DNA of 64,000 nt from Paraliobacillus ryukyuensis (GCF_003315295.1 NZ_QNRI01000001.1:372001-436000); one strand, 5' to 3'. Counted from the first letter of the stretch, positions 29,260 through 39,327 are shown. The notes: generated from the sequence alone by a model not told the origin. Numbers and translations: made by a program.

Positions 29260-29425
29260 ACCGTCGCAACTGGAAATATACTCACGTTCTGGGGGCACGA
29301 ATTCAGCTAACTTTGTAAAAACGCTCTACAAAGTGGATCTTCGGCTCGTGGGACTGCGATTACTCGTCCCATCGAAAACATACGCTGGTCCCGCTAGAGT
29401 CTTGAATATTTCCAGTTGCTTAGTT
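29260..29425. repeat. Structured intergenic repeat with 14-bp terminal inverted repeats
   Basis: GCAACTGGAAATAT (29266-29279) and its exact complement ATATTTCCAGTTGC (29406-29419) bound a 154-base element. Inside is a second hairpin, ACTTTGTA against TACAAAGT (near 29312-29337), and a relatively GC-rich block with CTCTAGCGGGACCAGCG on the minus strand, similar in style to abundant intergenic repeats of Bacillaceae. A degenerate relative is at 12478-12605. No coding capacity is evident. It could be a MITE-like element or a structured RNA. Confidence 0.7.
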
Positions 29426-29440
29426 ATATCACCTAACCAA

Positions 29441-29481
29441 AAAGCGGACGATAGATAAAAATTATATCTATCGTCCGCTTT
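29441..29481. terminator. Strong terminator after citB
   Basis: Perfect 17-bp stem AAAGCGGACGATAGATA with TATCTATCGTCCGCTTT (29441-29457 and 29465-29481) and T-runs on both sides, so it may serve citB (minus) and anything read from the plus strand. Confidence 0.92.
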
Positions 29482-29524
29482 GCTTTTTCGAGAGCTTAAT
29501 TCACTTTTGTTCCAGTCTCTTTCT

Positions 29525-32236
29525 TTATTGTGCTTCTAATTTATTTCGTAGAACATTTTGTAAAATACCACCGTGACGATAATAGTCGATCTCTACTTCA
29601 CTGTCGAAACGAGCAATAACGTCAAAAGCGATCTTTTCTCCATTTTCTTTTTCAGCTACAACCGATACACTATCGTTGGGTTTTACCGTTCCATCAATTT
29701 GAATACGATACGTTTCTTTCCCCGTTAAGCCTAAACGATCAGCTGAGTCAGACTCTTTAAACTGTAATGGTAATACGCCCATCATCACAAGGTTACTTCG
29801 GTGAATTCGTTCATAACTTTCAGCAATAACAGTTTTTATTCCTAATAGGTTTGTACCTTTTGCAGCCCAGTCACGTGAACTACCCATACCATAATCTTTT
29901 CCTGCAATAACCATTAATCCAGTATTAGTTTGCTGATACTTCATAGCAGCATCATAGATTGGCATAACTTCATCAGTTGGCCAATACGTTGTAAAACCAC
30001 CCTCTGTACCTGGCGCTAACTTGTTCTTAATTCGAATGTTAGCAAACGTTCCACGCATCATGACCTCGTGGTTTCCACGTCTTGATCCATAGGAATTAAA
30101 GTGGCGTGGCGTGACACCTTTTTCCTGTAGGTACTTACCAGCTGGCATGTCTTTAGCAATAGCACCTGCTGGTGAAATATGATCTGTTGTTACAGAATCA
30201 CCGAATTTTCCAATGACACGTAAATCAGCTAATGGTTCTACTTCGTCTACTTCTTTTGTTAGCCCTTCAAAGAATGGCGGATTTTGTATATAAGTAGAAT
30301 CTTCATTCCAAGTATATAATGGTTCATTTGTTGTTTCAATTGCATTCCATTTTTCATTTGCATCAAAAATACTTTCATATTCTTTTTTGAAGATTTCTGG
30401 TGTAACCACTTTTTCAACTTCATTACGAATTTCATCAATTGATGGCCATAAATCATCGAAAAAGACATCATTACCTTCTTCATCTACGCCTAAAGGTTCA
30501 TCTTTAATGTTTATATCTACTGTACCAGCTAAAGCATAAGCAACTACTAAAGGAGGAGATGCTAAATAATTAGCTTTCACGAATGGATGAATACGACCTT
30601 CAAAGTTACGATTACCAGATAAAACTGATGATACAGTTAAATCATTATCTGCAATTGCTTGTTCAATCTCTGGTGATAATGGTCCAGAGTTACCAATACA
30701 TGTCGTACATCCATATCCTACAAGACTAAAACCTAACTGATCCAAATACGGCATTAAGCCTGCATCTTCTAAATAACGCGTAACAACTTTTGAACCTGGT
30801 GCCAAAGATGTTTTTACATATTCCGGTACAGCTAATCCTTTTTCGACAGCTTTTTTCGCAAGTAATCCCGCACCTAACATAACGTAAGGATTGGATGTAT
30901 TGGTACAAGAAGTAATCGCTGCGATTGCTACTGCCCCAGTTTTCATTGTTGATGTTTTTCCATTAGGATGCTCAATCATTACTTCTTTACTAAATTCTGA
31001 TTTATCCAACCCAAAACCTTGATTTCCTGCTGGCGCGGTAATTGCCTCTTGGAACGATCCTTTCATCATAGAAAGTGGAATTAAATCTTGTGGACGCTTT
31101 GGACCAGATAAATTAGGTTCAAGCTCTGATAAGTCAATTTCAACTAGATCAGTAAATGCTGGATCGGCTTGTTCTGGAGAATACCATAGGTTATTTTCTT
31201 TACAATATTTTTCTACTAATGCAATATGTTCTTCACTCCGCCCAGTTAAACGTAAATAATTTAACGCTTCTTGATCGACAGGGAAAAATCCGCACGTAGC
31301 ACCGTACTCTGGCGCCATGTTAGAAATAGTTGCACGATCAGCAAGTGGCATATCTTGCAGTCCTGGACCAAAGTATTCAACAAATTTTCCAACTACTTTT
31401 TTCTCACGAAGTACTTGTGTTACTTTTAAAGCTAAATCGGTCGCTGTTGTTCCGTTTGGAAAACTTCCGGTGAACTTCACACCGATAACTTCAGGAGCCG
31501 GAAAATATGATGGTTGACCTAACATACCAGCTTCAGCTTCAATACCACCAACGCCCCATCCTAATACACCAAGCCCATTGATCATGGTTGTATGTGAATC
31601 CGTACCTACTAAAGTATCAGGGTAAGCTTCCATTTCACCGTCTTCATTCTCGACAGCATGAACCACATTTGCTAAATACTCAAGGTTAACTTGGTGAACA
31701 ATACCGGTAGCTGGTGGAACAGCCCGATAATTTTCAAAAGCTTTCTGTGCCCAATTTAAAAACTCATACCGTTCGGCATTGCGTTCAAATTCTAAATCCA
31801 TATTTGCTTGTAACGCTTGTCTTGTTCCATATTGATCTACTTGAACCGAATGGTCAATAACTAAATCAACTGGAACTTCGGGATTAATTTGGTCAGAGGA
31901 ACCACCCATATCAACCATTGCTTTTCTTAATGATGCTAGGTCAACCACAGCAGGAACACCTGTAAAATCTTGAAGTATAACACGTGAAGGCTTAAATGGT
32001 ACATCTGTCTTTTCTGTTTTTCCCCATTTTGCTAATCCATTAATGTGTTCTTCTTTAATCACTCGTCCATCGTGTTGTCGAATTAACGATTCCAATAAAA
32101 CACGGATAGAGAATGGTAATCTTGTGATGTTACCAATCCCTGCTTCCTCCAGTGCTTTTAAATGATAAAAATGATACGTTTTACCGTTCAATTCAAAGTG
32201 CTTTTTTACATTTACATCATTAAAATTGTTTACCAT
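29525..32236 (-). CDS. citB: Aconitate hydratase (aconitase)
   Basis: A 903-residue aconitase of the AcnA type that interconverts citrate and isocitrate in the TCA cycle, and in Bacillus also binds RNA as apoprotein. The [4Fe-4S] cysteines are in [11 protein letters not shown] and [13 protein letters not shown]. Other family blocks are [20 protein letters not shown] and the swivelling domain [15 protein letters not shown] use the ATG at 32236 (GGGGG nine bases upstream); a TTG two codons earlier lies only three bases from that site. It is flanked by a Fur-box gene at its 3' side and sspP at its 5' side, as in B. subtilis where sspO-sspP adjoin citB. Confidence 0.97.
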   Translation of the reverse strand: MVNNFNDVNVKKHFELNGKTYHFYHLKALEEAGIGNITRLPFSIRVLLESLIRQHDGRVIKEEHINGLAKWGKTEKTDVPFKPSRVILQDFTGVPAVVDLASLRKAMVDMGGSSDQINPEVPVDLVIDHSVQVDQYGTRQALQANMDLEFERNAERYEFLNWAQKAFENYRAVPPATGIVHQVNLEYLANVVHAVENEDGEMEAYPDTLVGTDSHTTMINGLGVLGWGVGGIEAEAGMLGQPSYFPAPEVIGVKFTGSFPNGTTATDLALKVTQVLREKKVVGKFVEYFGPGLQDMPLADRATISNMAPEYGATCGFFPVDQEALNYLRLTGRSEEHIALVEKYCKENNLWYSPEQADPAFTDLVEIDLSELEPNLSGPKRPQDLIPLSMMKGSFQEAITAPAGNQGFGLDKSEFSKEVMIEHPNGKTSTMKTGAVAIAAITSCTNTSNPYVMLGAGLLAKKAVEKGLAVPEYVKTSLAPGSKVVTRYLEDAGLMPYLDQLGFSLVGYGCTTCIGNSGPLSPEIEQAIADNDLTVSSVLSGNRNFEGRIHPFVKANYLASPPLVVAYALAGTVDINIKDEPLGVDEEGNDVFFDDLWPSIDEIRNEVEKVVTPEIFKKEYESIFDANEKWNAIETTNEPLYTWNEDSTYIQNPPFFEGLTKEVDEVEPLADLRVIGKFGDSVTTDHISPAGAIAKDMPAGKYLQEKGVTPRHFNSYGSRRGNHEVMMRGTFANIRIKNKLAPGTEGGFTTYWPTDEVMPIYDAAMKYQQTNTGLMVIAGKDYGMGSSRDWAAKGTNLLGIKTVIAESYERIHRSNLVMMGVLPLQFKESDSADRLGLTGKETYRIQIDGTVKPNDSVSVVAEKENGEKIAFDVIARFDSEVEIDYYRHGGILQNVLRNKLEAQ

Positions 32237-32372
32237 AACCAAATACCCCCATTTAAAACTCTCTCTTGTTCACAACTCTCCGCTCCATAAATTGTGAAAC
32301 ACGTATGTATTATTTATTTTAATAGAAAACTGTTAATAAGTAAAATTTTTAGACAGTTTAACGCTTACTTTG

Positions 32373-32402
32373 CGTATAAATTGATAAAGTTCACAAATAC
32401 TA
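32373..32402 (+). promoter_or_regulatory. Sigma-G-like promoter of sspP
   Basis: CGTATA and AATACTA separated by 17 bases, about 40 bases upstream of the sspP start, resemble the forespore sigma-G pattern. The citB promoter must lie in the same intergenic region on the other strand (a TTAACA-N18-TAATAC pair is present on the minus strand). Confidence 0.5.
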
Positions 32403-32443
32403 ATACTAGCTATGAACATAGAAAGAGAAAGTAGGTATGCATT

Positions 32444-32554
32444 GTGCCAAAAAAGAAGAAGAAACAACAACCAAATGAACCATTAAGTGGCTCAAAAAAA
32501 GTAAAAAATAAGAATCACAGTCGTCAAAAACAACATACACACCATGACATGTAA
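32444..32554 (+). CDS. sspP: Small acid-soluble spore protein P
   Basis: A 36-residue basic protein whose core [20 protein letters not shown] and HHDM end match B. subtilis SspP closely ([18 protein letters not shown]). GTG start; the ribosome binding site is weak (GTAGGT), and an ATG seven bases upstream is out of frame. The N-terminus is shorter than in B. subtilis. The partner sspO is not found beside it. Forespore protein, function unknown. Confidence 0.85.
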   Translation: MPKKKKKQQPNEPLSGSKKVKNKNHSRQKQHTHHDM

Positions 32555-32561
32555 TCAATAA

Positions 32562-32612
32562 GATAGCCAAGCATATTTCATCAATATGCTTGGCTATCAC
32601 TCACTTTTTTTT
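32562..32612. terminator. Terminator of sspP, overlapping the kinase 3' end
   Basis: Perfect 16-bp stem GATAGCCAAGCATATT with AATATGCTTGGCTATC (32562-32577 and 32583-32598), five-base loop, then an eight-T run on the plus strand. The right arm includes the last codons and stop of the kinase gene on the opposite strand. Confidence 0.9.
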
Positions 32613-33732
32613 GATTGTTAAAACAAGGTAATTGAATAGTAAACGTACTACCTTCAAGTTCAGTAGATTCTATACTCAACTTTCCTTGATGATTTTCAAT
32701 GATCTTATTCGATATCATTAAACCAAGCCCTGTCCCATCTGGTTTGGTAGTAAAAAAAGGCTCGTTAATCTTATGTATAAGGTACTCAGGAATACCTGTG
32801 CCTTGGTCTATAATAGAAACATAGCACCAGTCTTCATTTGTAGTAGCATCAATACTTATGTTACCACCATTTGGCATGGCCTCAATAGCATTCTTAACTA
32901 AATTAATTAAAACTTGCTTTATTTGGGTTCGATCGCACAAAAGCGATATATTTTTAGGAACCGATGTGGTTATCGTAATATGATACCGTTTAGCTTGTGT
33001 ATTTAATAAAGTGACAATTTCATTAATCATCTTAGAGAGTTTTTCCAATTCACGTTTGTCGGTTATCGGTTTACCAATAAACAATAGCTCTGAAGAAATC
33101 GTGTCAATCTTTTCAATTTCATCAATCATAATTTGGTAGAACTGCTCTTTCTGTTCTACTCCAGCTTGCAGTAATTGAATAAATCCTTTTAAAGATGTTA
33201 AAGGGTTTCTAATTTCATGTGCAACACCGGCAGCTAACTGACCGGCGACTGACATTTTTTCTGAACGAATCAATAGTTCTTCTGATTCTTTTTTATCAGT
33301 TATATCTTTGACCAATGTAATAAAAACTATATCACTAATCTCACTAACATAAATAGAGGCGATGGCCACATCAACCCAAATAAATTTATCTGTTAGATTG
33401 CGAACAGCGACTGAGAAATTTTGAACTTTCTTTGTATTACAAATAAAGTTTTGTTCAATTGTTTCCCTATCTTTTGGTGCAAAATAATCAAGCGCTTTTT
33501 CACCTATCAATTCTGATGATGCATAACTTAATACATTTTTAACCGATGGAGTTAGATAGATAATTTCCCCAGAATAGGAACACACGGAAACAAAATCAAA
33601 ACCTCGACCTGCTATCCAATCTTGAACCTGTTCTGGTAGATACGCTATTTTAAAAGGATTAGGAAGATGATCAATATGAAATGTAGAACGAATAGTACGT
33701 TGCTCTTTTTTCTCTCTTTCAACTTCGTCCAT
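32581..33732 (-). CDS. PAS-domain sensor histidine kinase, KinA/KinE-like sporulation kinase
   Basis: A 383-residue cytoplasmic kinase. A PAS domain occupies about residues 45-150, the phosphoacceptor is His172 in GVAHEIRNPLTSLKGFIQLL, and the ATP-binding domain shows the N box NLVKNAIEAMP and the G boxes DQGTGIP and GTGLGLMIS. The HEIRNPLTSLKGFIQLL block is characteristic of the Bacillus phosphorelay kinases that feed Spo0F. No membrane segment and no adjacent response regulator, as expected for an orphan phosphorelay kinase. Start ATG follows GGGGGAT. Which Kin it is cannot be decided from this sequence alone. Confidence 0.85.
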   Translation of the reverse strand: MDEVEREKKEQRTIRSTFHIDHLPNPFKIAYLPEQVQDWIAGRGFDFVSVCSYSGEIIYLTPSVKNVLSYASSELIGEKALDYFAPKDRETIEQNFICNTKKVQNFSVAVRNLTDKFIWVDVAIASIYVSEISDIVFITLVKDITDKKESEELLIRSEKMSVAGQLAAGVAHEIRNPLTSLKGFIQLLQAGVEQKEQFYQIMIDEIEKIDTISSELLFIGKPITDKRELEKLSKMINEIVTLLNTQAKRYHITITTSVPKNISLLCDRTQIKQVLINLVKNAIEAMPNGGNISIDATTNEDWCYVSIIDQGTGIPEYLIHKINEPFFTTKPDGTGLGLMISNKIIENHQGKLSIESTELEGSTFTIQLPCFNNQKKVSDSQAY

Positions 33733-33858
33733 TATGATCCCCCACTATCTAATATTTTATAATAGTCCTATCGTTACTTCACAAGTATATCATAATCTAT
33801 ACCAATATATTAGTTGTTTTTTCCTTTTATGACAGAATAAGCACAATTCCTTTATTAT

Positions 33859-34332
33859 TTATTGATTTAATTTTACATTTTGCATCAGCCTGCGATACTT
33901 GAAATACATAGCAATCCTCCAAGTAACAATCATGCCTAAAGCTAATAGAAAAAAGATTCCACTTGTTTCTCCTAAAGAAATGTGTGATCCAACAATCCAC
34001 TTTAAGCCAAGGCGGACAATTAATAATCCAACTAATATAGCAATAAAATACTTGGACGGTTTTAAATATATTTCCTGGTCTATTATTTCTAAATCTGTTG
34101 ATTTTATTAAAAAAATTGAGAAAAACATTCCAACAAGGATAGCCTCCGCTATTTCAAGTGTAGAAACCCGAAATTGAGGAAAAACAAACATAAAAGCTCC
34201 TGTACTCATAAAGACAGGAGGTAATAAAATACGCTTCGTATTCGTTGGACGTTTTGCTACTTTTGCACGAATAATAATCATCGTAGAAGCCATTATTAAA
34301 CCTATGATCGTAGTAGCAATAACTAAATACAT
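33859..34332 (-). CDS. ccdC: CcdC family membrane protein (YneJ)
   Basis: A 157-residue membrane protein with five predicted helices, matching YneJ/CcdC of B. subtilis (YLVIATTIIGLIMASTMI at the start, IVTWRIAMYFKYRRLM at the end). In B. subtilis it is encoded with ccdA and yneI, and is linked to cytochrome c maturation although not essential for it. Neither ccdA nor yneI is found next to it here. Start at 34332 with AGAAGGG nine bases upstream; the frame extends 10 codons further without a site. Confidence 0.85.
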   Translation of the reverse strand: MYLVIATTIIGLIMASTMIIIRAKVAKRPTNTKRILLPPVFMSTGAFMFVFPQFRVSTLEIAEAILVGMFFSIFLIKSTDLEIIDQEIYLKPSKYFIAILVGLLIVRLGLKWIVGSHISLGETSGIFFLLALGMIVTWRIAMYFKYRRLMQNVKLNQ

Positions 34333-34365
34333 TGTATCGAGTCCCTTCTTGTGATTTACCATTTA

Positions 34366-34402
34366 GAAATCCCTTGCCCAAATAAATGGCGCAAGGGATT
34401 TC
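34366..34402 (-). promoter_or_regulatory. Perfect hairpin between yneF and ccdC
   Basis: GAAATCCCTTGC with GCAAGGGATTTC (34366-34377 and 34391-34402), 12 bp, 34 bases upstream of the ccdC start and 45 bases after the yneF stop. It has no proper T-run on the minus strand, so it may be a leader structure, an RNA-processing site or a weak terminator. Confidence 0.5.
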
Positions 34403-34446
34403 AGAATGTTCACATCTTATACCATGAATATAATATTCCAATGATA

Positions 34447-34671
34447 TTATTTCGTTTGATTTTGATTATTCATTGCACGCATCATTTGATTTATTTTCTT
34501 CTGTGATGGTTTTTGCCCCATCTGCATCATTAGCGTGCGTAACATTTGTTCATTAATTGGTGGGTTTTTCTTTAAGTAGTTCATCATATATTTTCGCGCG
34601 ATGAAAAAGCCTAATGCCACACCAGCAAGTAAAGCAACAACAAGTAATATTATCCAAACCACCGTGCTCAT
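34447..34671 (-). CDS. yneF: YneF, UPF0154 membrane protein
   Basis: A 74-residue protein with one N-terminal membrane helix ([20 protein letters not shown]) and a conserved cytoplasmic tail [20 protein letters not shown] then [12 protein letters not shown]. This is the UPF0154 family; function unknown. The start at 34671 follows AGGAGG at 11 bases; a GTG seven codons upstream overlaps that site. Position after sirA and near tkt matches B. subtilis. Confidence 0.92.
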   Translation of the reverse strand: MSTVVWIILLVVALLAGVALGFFIARKYMMNYLKKNPPINEQMLRTLMMQMGQKPSQKKINQMMRAMNNQNQTK

Positions 34672-34743
34672 TTCTGTCTTTTCCTCCTTCACATTCTCTC
34701 TAATACAGTATAGTAGACAATATGTAAGATTACAATAGATGAA

Positions 34744-35142
34744 CTAGGAAAGCAAGGATTCTTTTCGTAGCGGTGATAACCAACCAAAATTATCGCCATT
34801 CTTTTCAACGATAAAACAACATTTTCTTATTTGTTTGATCCATTGAAAAAACAAACTGTAAGCTGATTGCAATGAATCAAATTCTACTTCTACCCATCGA
34901 GGTCTCATGGTGATAGAATATGGTTCAATCAAATTAAAATTATATGTAGGAAAATCATTTTTAAAACATGTCATTAGATCTTTTTGATTAATGACACGAG
35001 TAATATAGAAAAATTGATCACGCAAGTCTTCTCTGTCAGGGTTGGAGAGATAGGAACGAATAAATTGACAAAGCAATCCTGATTTATAAAAATAATTATT
35101 TTGTACTTCATCTTCTAAAAAGAACATATAATAAGTTTCCAC
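34744..35142 (-). CDS. sirA: SirA, sporulation inhibitor of DNA replication
   Basis: A 132-residue protein matching SirA (YneE) mainly in its C-terminus NGDNFGWLSPLRKESLL (B. subtilis RYGWLNPVKERNF) and in its position between yneF and tkt. SirA binds domain I of DnaA and blocks new replication rounds as cells enter sporulation. I use the GTG at 35142 because GGAGG lies eight bases upstream; a longer frame to 35178 lacks a site. A TATACT with upstream TG (about 35168-35174) may be the -10. Two TGTCAAA motifs in opposite orientation (35161-35167 and 35196-35202) resemble Spo0A boxes (TGTCGAA), as expected since sirA is Spo0A-activated. Confidence 0.8.
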   Translation of the reverse strand: METYYMFFLEDEVQNNYFYKSGLLCQFIRSYLSNPDREDLRDQFFYITRVINQKDLMTCFKNDFPTYNFNLIEPYSITMRPRWVEVEFDSLQSAYSLFFQWIKQIRKCCFIVEKNGDNFGWLSPLRKESLLS

Positions 35143-35262
35143 AAGCTCGTCCTCCACTTTTTTGACATAGTATACCAATTAAACGTTGCATATGCTGTCA
35201 AACAGAGAAATAAAAAAACTGTTATTTTGTCAGAGGGACACTAATTATGATAAATGTTTATG

Positions 35263-35296
35263 TAAAAAAGAAGCCTCACACATGTGAGACTTCTTA
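35263..35296 (-). terminator. Terminator of tkt
   Basis: AAGAAGTCTCAC pairs with GTGAGGCTTCTT (one mismatch) around ATGT, followed on the minus strand by six T. Confidence 0.88.
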
Positions 35297-35300
35297 TAAT

Positions 35301-37307
35301 TTATTTTTTCATCATGTTTTCGAATTTTTCTACTACATTTTCTACAGTGAATCCATACTCTTCCATAACTTTATTTCCATTTGCGGAAGCGCCAAATTGA
35401 TCAATTGCTAGGATATCTCCTTCAACTCCAACATAACGTTCCCATCCAAATGGAGACGCCATTTCAATTGCTAAACGTTTTGTTACAGCAGGTGGAATCA
35501 CTTGATTTTGATAAGCTTGATCTTGTGCTTTAAAACGATCCCAAGATGGCATGCTTACAACACTCACATCATAGCCTTTCTCTTTCAATTCAGCTTGAGC
35601 TTTCACTGCTAACTGTACTTCTGAACCTGTCGCTAAAAGTAAGGCGTCTGGTGTTTCTTTTGATGAAGGACTAACAACATAGGCGCCTTTTTTCACACCT
35701 TCGTACGCTTTATCTTTCGTACCTGGTAGCGTTGGTAAGTTTTGTCTACTTAATACCAGCATGGTAGGAAGTTTTTCAGACTCTAACGCTAAACGCCAAG
35801 CAGCTTGTACTTCATTGCCATCAGCAGGACGAATAAGTGACAAGTTTGGCATTGCACGGAACGCAGCAAGTTGCTCAACCGGTTCGTGTGTAGGACCATC
35901 TTCGCCAACTGCAATAGAATCATGTGTTAATACATATGTTACCGGTAGTTCTTGAATAGCTGATAAACGTACAGCAGGACGAAGGTAATCACTAAATACA
36001 AAGAATGTACCTCCAAATACTTTTAAACCGCCGTGTAATGCCATACCGTTTAACGCAGCAGCCATTGCAAATTCACGAACTCCAAACCAAACGTTTCGCC
36101 CAGTGTAATCTTTTTTAGAGAAGTCATTTTCATCATTAATGGTTGTTTTATTAGAACCTGCTAGGTCTGCACTACCACCGAAGAAGTATGGTACAGCTTT
36201 TGCAACACCGTTTAATACTTTACCGGAAGAAGCACGAGTAGCCACAGCATCTTCACCCGCTTCAAAAACAGGAAGTTCTTTTTCCCAACCTTCAGGTAAT
36301 TCACCTTTCATTGCCAAGCTAAGTTCTTTACCTAATTCTGGATAAGTTTCTTTGTAGCTAGCAAATAGGTTGTTCCATTCTTCTTCTGCTTTTTGGCCTT
36401 GTTCAACGATTTTCGTTTCAAAATCTTTATATACTTCATCTGGAACATGAAAATTCTCATGGTCCCAGCCATAAAATTCTTTTGTTAGCTTAATCTCATC
36501 ATCACCTAATGGTGCACCATGTGCTGCTGAAGAAGCTGATTTGTTTGGTGAACCATATCCAATAATTGTTTTTACTTCAATTAAAGTTGGTTGTTCTGTA
36601 TTAGCTGTAGCTTCTTTAATAGCATTTCGAAGCGCTTCCACGTCGTTACCGTCTTCGACTCGAATAACTTGCCAACCATATGCTTTAAAACGCTCTTCAA
36701 CATTTTCAGAAAATGCTTGATTCAGTTCACCATCTAATGAAATATCATTGGAATCATATAAAGCAACCAGTTTTCCTAAACCTAAGTGACCAGCTAGTGA
36801 AGCAGATTCATGGGAAACACCTTCCATTAAATCCCCATCACTTACTAAAGCAAAGGTATTATGATCAACAACTTTGTAGTTATCTCGATTATATTTTGCA
36901 GCTAAATGTTGTTCAGCCATTGCCATACCAACTGACATTGCAATACCTTGTCCTAATGGTCCAGTTGTTGCTTCTACTCCGTCTGTATGTGTAACCTCAG
37001 GGTGTCCTGGTGTTTTAGAGCCCCATTGACGAAATCCTTTTAAATCATCAATCGTTACTTGATAACCTGATAGATGAAGTAAAGAATACAATAACATTGA
37101 GCCATGACCTGCTGATAAAACAAAACGATCACGGTTAAACCAGTCGGAATTTTTGGGGTTATGACTCATAAAATCAGTCCAAAGCGTGTATGCCATTGGA
37201 GCTGCCCCCATTGGTAATCCAGGGTGTCCAGAGCTTGCATTTTCAATTGCATCAATGGATAATGTTCTAATTGTATTAATCGATAATTGTTCCATATTAG
37301 TTGCCAT
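35301..37307 (-). CDS. tkt: Transketolase
   Basis: A 668-residue thiamine-diphosphate enzyme of the pentose phosphate pathway that transfers two-carbon units between sugar phosphates. The ThDP motif is [12 protein letters not shown], the N-terminal substrate block is [20 protein letters not shown], and the central domain has [21 protein letters not shown]. Start at 37307 is chosen for AAAGGAG at seven bases and the usual N-terminus; a longer frame to 37346 has no site. Own terminator downstream, monocistronic. Confidence 0.96.
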   Translation of the reverse strand: MATNMEQLSINTIRTLSIDAIENASSGHPGLPMGAAPMAYTLWTDFMSHNPKNSDWFNRDRFVLSAGHGSMLLYSLLHLSGYQVTIDDLKGFRQWGSKTPGHPEVTHTDGVEATTGPLGQGIAMSVGMAMAEQHLAAKYNRDNYKVVDHNTFALVSDGDLMEGVSHESASLAGHLGLGKLVALYDSNDISLDGELNQAFSENVEERFKAYGWQVIRVEDGNDVEALRNAIKEATANTEQPTLIEVKTIIGYGSPNKSASSAAHGAPLGDDEIKLTKEFYGWDHENFHVPDEVYKDFETKIVEQGQKAEEEWNNLFASYKETYPELGKELSLAMKGELPEGWEKELPVFEAGEDAVATRASSGKVLNGVAKAVPYFFGGSADLAGSNKTTINDENDFSKKDYTGRNVWFGVREFAMAAALNGMALHGGLKVFGGTFFVFSDYLRPAVRLSAIQELPVTYVLTHDSIAVGEDGPTHEPVEQLAAFRAMPNLSLIRPADGNEVQAAWRLALESEKLPTMLVLSRQNLPTLPGTKDKAYEGVKKGAYVVSPSSKETPDALLLATGSEVQLAVKAQAELKEKGYDVSVVSMPSWDRFKAQDQAYQNQVIPPAVTKRLAIEMASPFGWERYVGVEGDILAIDQFGASANGNKVMEEYGFTVENVVEKFENMMKK

Positions 37308-37400
37308 AGTAATACTCCTTTCAATTTTAACAATATGTACGTACAATTTATATCCTATAATGAAATGTGATATTATACAAGTATTATTATTCGCAAAACA

Positions 37401-37634
37401 TTAATTATTCTGGTCTTCTTTTTGCAAATCTTTTACTTTTTGTGGGGTAACATCCTCACCATTAGGATCAACGATTTTCATACCTTTAAATTGATTCTTA
37501 AATGATTTACGTACATTCTTCAAATAAGCTTGTCTTAATTCTTGTTGCTCCTCTTTTTCTTTTGCTGTTAATCCTTCTGCTTTTGATTTCTTCGCTAACT
37601 CGTTAATACGATTCAATTTATCCTTAGATAACAT
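37401..37634 (-). CDS. ynzC: YnzC, DUF896 family
   Basis: A 77-residue helical protein, MLSKDKLNRINELAKKSKAE then KEEQQELRQAYLKNVR, the DUF896 signature. ATG at 37634 with AAGGAG seven bases upstream. In B. subtilis ynzC lies in the SOS operon yneA-yneB-ynzC; here a terminator separates it from yneB, so read-through would be needed for co-regulation. Function unknown. Confidence 0.92.
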   Translation of the reverse strand: MLSKDKLNRINELAKKSKAEGLTAKEKEEQQELRQAYLKNVRKSFKNQFKGMKIVDPNGEDVTPQKVKDLQKEDQNN

Positions 37635-37664
37635 CAAGCTACTCCTTTTAATCTAATATAACAA

Positions 37665-37702
37665 AAATAAAAACCAAGGTTTATCAAAATTTGACCTTGG
37701 TT

Positions 37703-37703
<1 letters not shown>
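37665..37703 (-). terminator. Terminator between yneB and ynzC
   Basis: AAACCAAGGT with ACCTTGGTTT (37671-37680 and 37694-37703), then T-rich on the minus strand, touching the yneB stop codon. Confidence 0.8.
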
Positions 37704-38380
<677 letters not shown>

Positions 38381-38392
38381 CTAATCTATTAA

Positions 38393-38485
38393 TCAACCTG
38401 TCACTAAACCTATATACATAAATACTAACGTAAGTATAAATAAAACGAAATAGAAAGCATCTGCTTTAGATATTTTACTAAACAC
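38393..38485 (-). CDS. 30-residue SOS-controlled membrane peptide in the place of yneA
   Basis: Open frame with a GTG at 38485, GGAGG eight bases upstream, and TGA at 38393-38395. The product is 30 residues, VFSKISKADAFYFVLFILTL then VFMYIGLVTG: a short basic N-terminus and one membrane helix. In B. subtilis this position, first gene of the LexA-controlled operon before yneB, holds yneA, a roughly 105-residue division inhibitor with one membrane helix and a LysM domain. Here only the helix-sized part exists. The promoter has three LexA boxes, so the peptide should be strongly SOS-induced. A division-inhibitor role is inferred from position and membrane helix; no homology can be claimed at this length. 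Confidence 0.65.
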   Translation of the reverse strand: MFSKISKADAFYFVLFILTLVFMYIGLVTG

Positions 38486-38508
38486 CTTTTATCCCTCCTA
38501 TCTAATAA

Positions 38509-38522
38509 AGAACTTATGTTCG
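38509..38522. promoter_or_regulatory. LexA box 3
   Basis: AGAACTTATGTTCG, one mismatch to CGAACNNNNGTTCG, lying downstream of the -10 of the peptide-yneB promoter. Confidence 0.85.
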
Positions 38523-38534
38523 CCTCTGATTTCT

Positions 38535-38562
38535 ATTGTATACGAACAAAGGTTCTTGTCAA
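38535..38562 (-). promoter_or_regulatory. Promoter of the SOS peptide-yneB operon
   Basis: TTGACA and TACAAT on the minus strand, 16-base spacer; LexA box 2 fills the spacer, so repressor and polymerase would compete. Confidence 0.8.
38543..38556. promoter_or_regulatory. LexA box 2
   Basis: CGAACAAAGGTTCT, one mismatch to CGAACNNNNGTTCG, between the -35 and -10 of the minus-strand SOS promoter. Confidence 0.88.
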
Positions 38563-38571
38563 CTATTTTTT

Positions 38572-38585
38572 CGAACTTATGTTTG
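38572..38585. promoter_or_regulatory. LexA box 1
   Basis: CGAACTTATGTTTG, one mismatch to consensus, overlapping the -35 (TTGTCT) of lexA and lying upstream of the divergent promoter. Confidence 0.88.
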
Positions 38586-38611
38586 TCTTTTTATACATGA
38601 GATGGTATACT
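38583..38611 (+). promoter_or_regulatory. lexA promoter
   Basis: TTGTCT and TATACT with a 17-base spacer and TG one base before the -10. Autorepressed through LexA box 1. Confidence 0.75.
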
Positions 38612-38645
38612 AACTTTAATAAAATATGTACGGAGTTGATCGTTT

Positions 38646-39281
38646 ATGACAAAAATATCGAAGCGGCAGCAAGCAATACTGGATTACATAAAAGAACAAG
38701 TTCTAGCAAAAGGTTATCCACCTTCTGTTAGAGAAATAGGGGAAGCTGTTGGTTTAGCTTCAAGCTCGACTGTACATGGTCACCTTTCCCGTTTAGAGAA
38801 AAAAGGATATATTCGTAGAGACCCAACAAAACCTAGAGCAATTGAAGTACTTGAACTCGAAGACGAGCAACCGAGCATTGCCGCTGGGGAAGCAACGTTT
38901 GCACCAGTCATCGGAAAAGTTACAGCAGGGATACCTATTACAGCAGTTGAGAATATTGAAGAGTATGTTCCATTACCGATGTCGCTAACACATGGCGATG
39001 CCACAGATCAATCCATTTTTGTTTTGATTATTGAAGGAGAAAGTATGATTGAAGCAGGTATTTTAGATGGGGATATGGTTATTGTGAAACAACAACAGAC
39101 AGCGCAAAATGGGGAAATTGTTGTAGCGATGACCGATGAAGAAGAAGCAACAGTAAAACGTTTCTTTAAAGAGCGAGACCATATTCGTTTACAACCAGAG
39201 AATGCTACGATGGAACCTCTAATCTATAAGAATGTATCTATTCTAGGGAAAGTTATCGGACTTTATCGTCACATACACTAA
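38646..39281 (+). CDS. lexA: SOS repressor LexA
   Basis: A 211-residue repressor. The N-terminal winged helix shows [20 protein letters not shown] (25-44), autocleavage is expected between Ala94 and Gly95 in KVTAGIPI, and the Ser-Lys dyad is Ser133 ([10 protein letters not shown]) and Lys171 (ATVKRFF). It binds CGAACNNNNGTTCG sites, of which four are visible in the window (three here, one at recA). The ATG follows CGGAG at a rather long 10 bases. Confidence 0.97.
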   Translation: MTKISKRQQAILDYIKEQVLAKGYPPSVREIGEAVGLASSSTVHGHLSRLEKKGYIRRDPTKPRAIEVLELEDEQPSIAAGEATFAPVIGKVTAGIPITAVENIEEYVPLPMSLTHGDATDQSIFVLIIEGESMIEAGILDGDMVIVKQQQTAQNGEIVVAMTDEEEATVKRFFKERDHIRLQPENATMEPLIYKNVSILGKVIGLYRHIH

Positions 39282-39283
39282 AG

Positions 39284-39320
39284 AAAAAGCTTTACTCACT
39301 AATAAGAGTAAAGCTTTTTT
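39284..39320. terminator. Bidirectional terminator between lexA and the amidase gene
   Basis: AAAGCTTTACTC with GAGTAAAGCTTT, T-run on the plus side and A-run before it, so it can end both convergent genes. Confidence 0.88.
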
Positions 39321-39327
39321 ATGCGCA

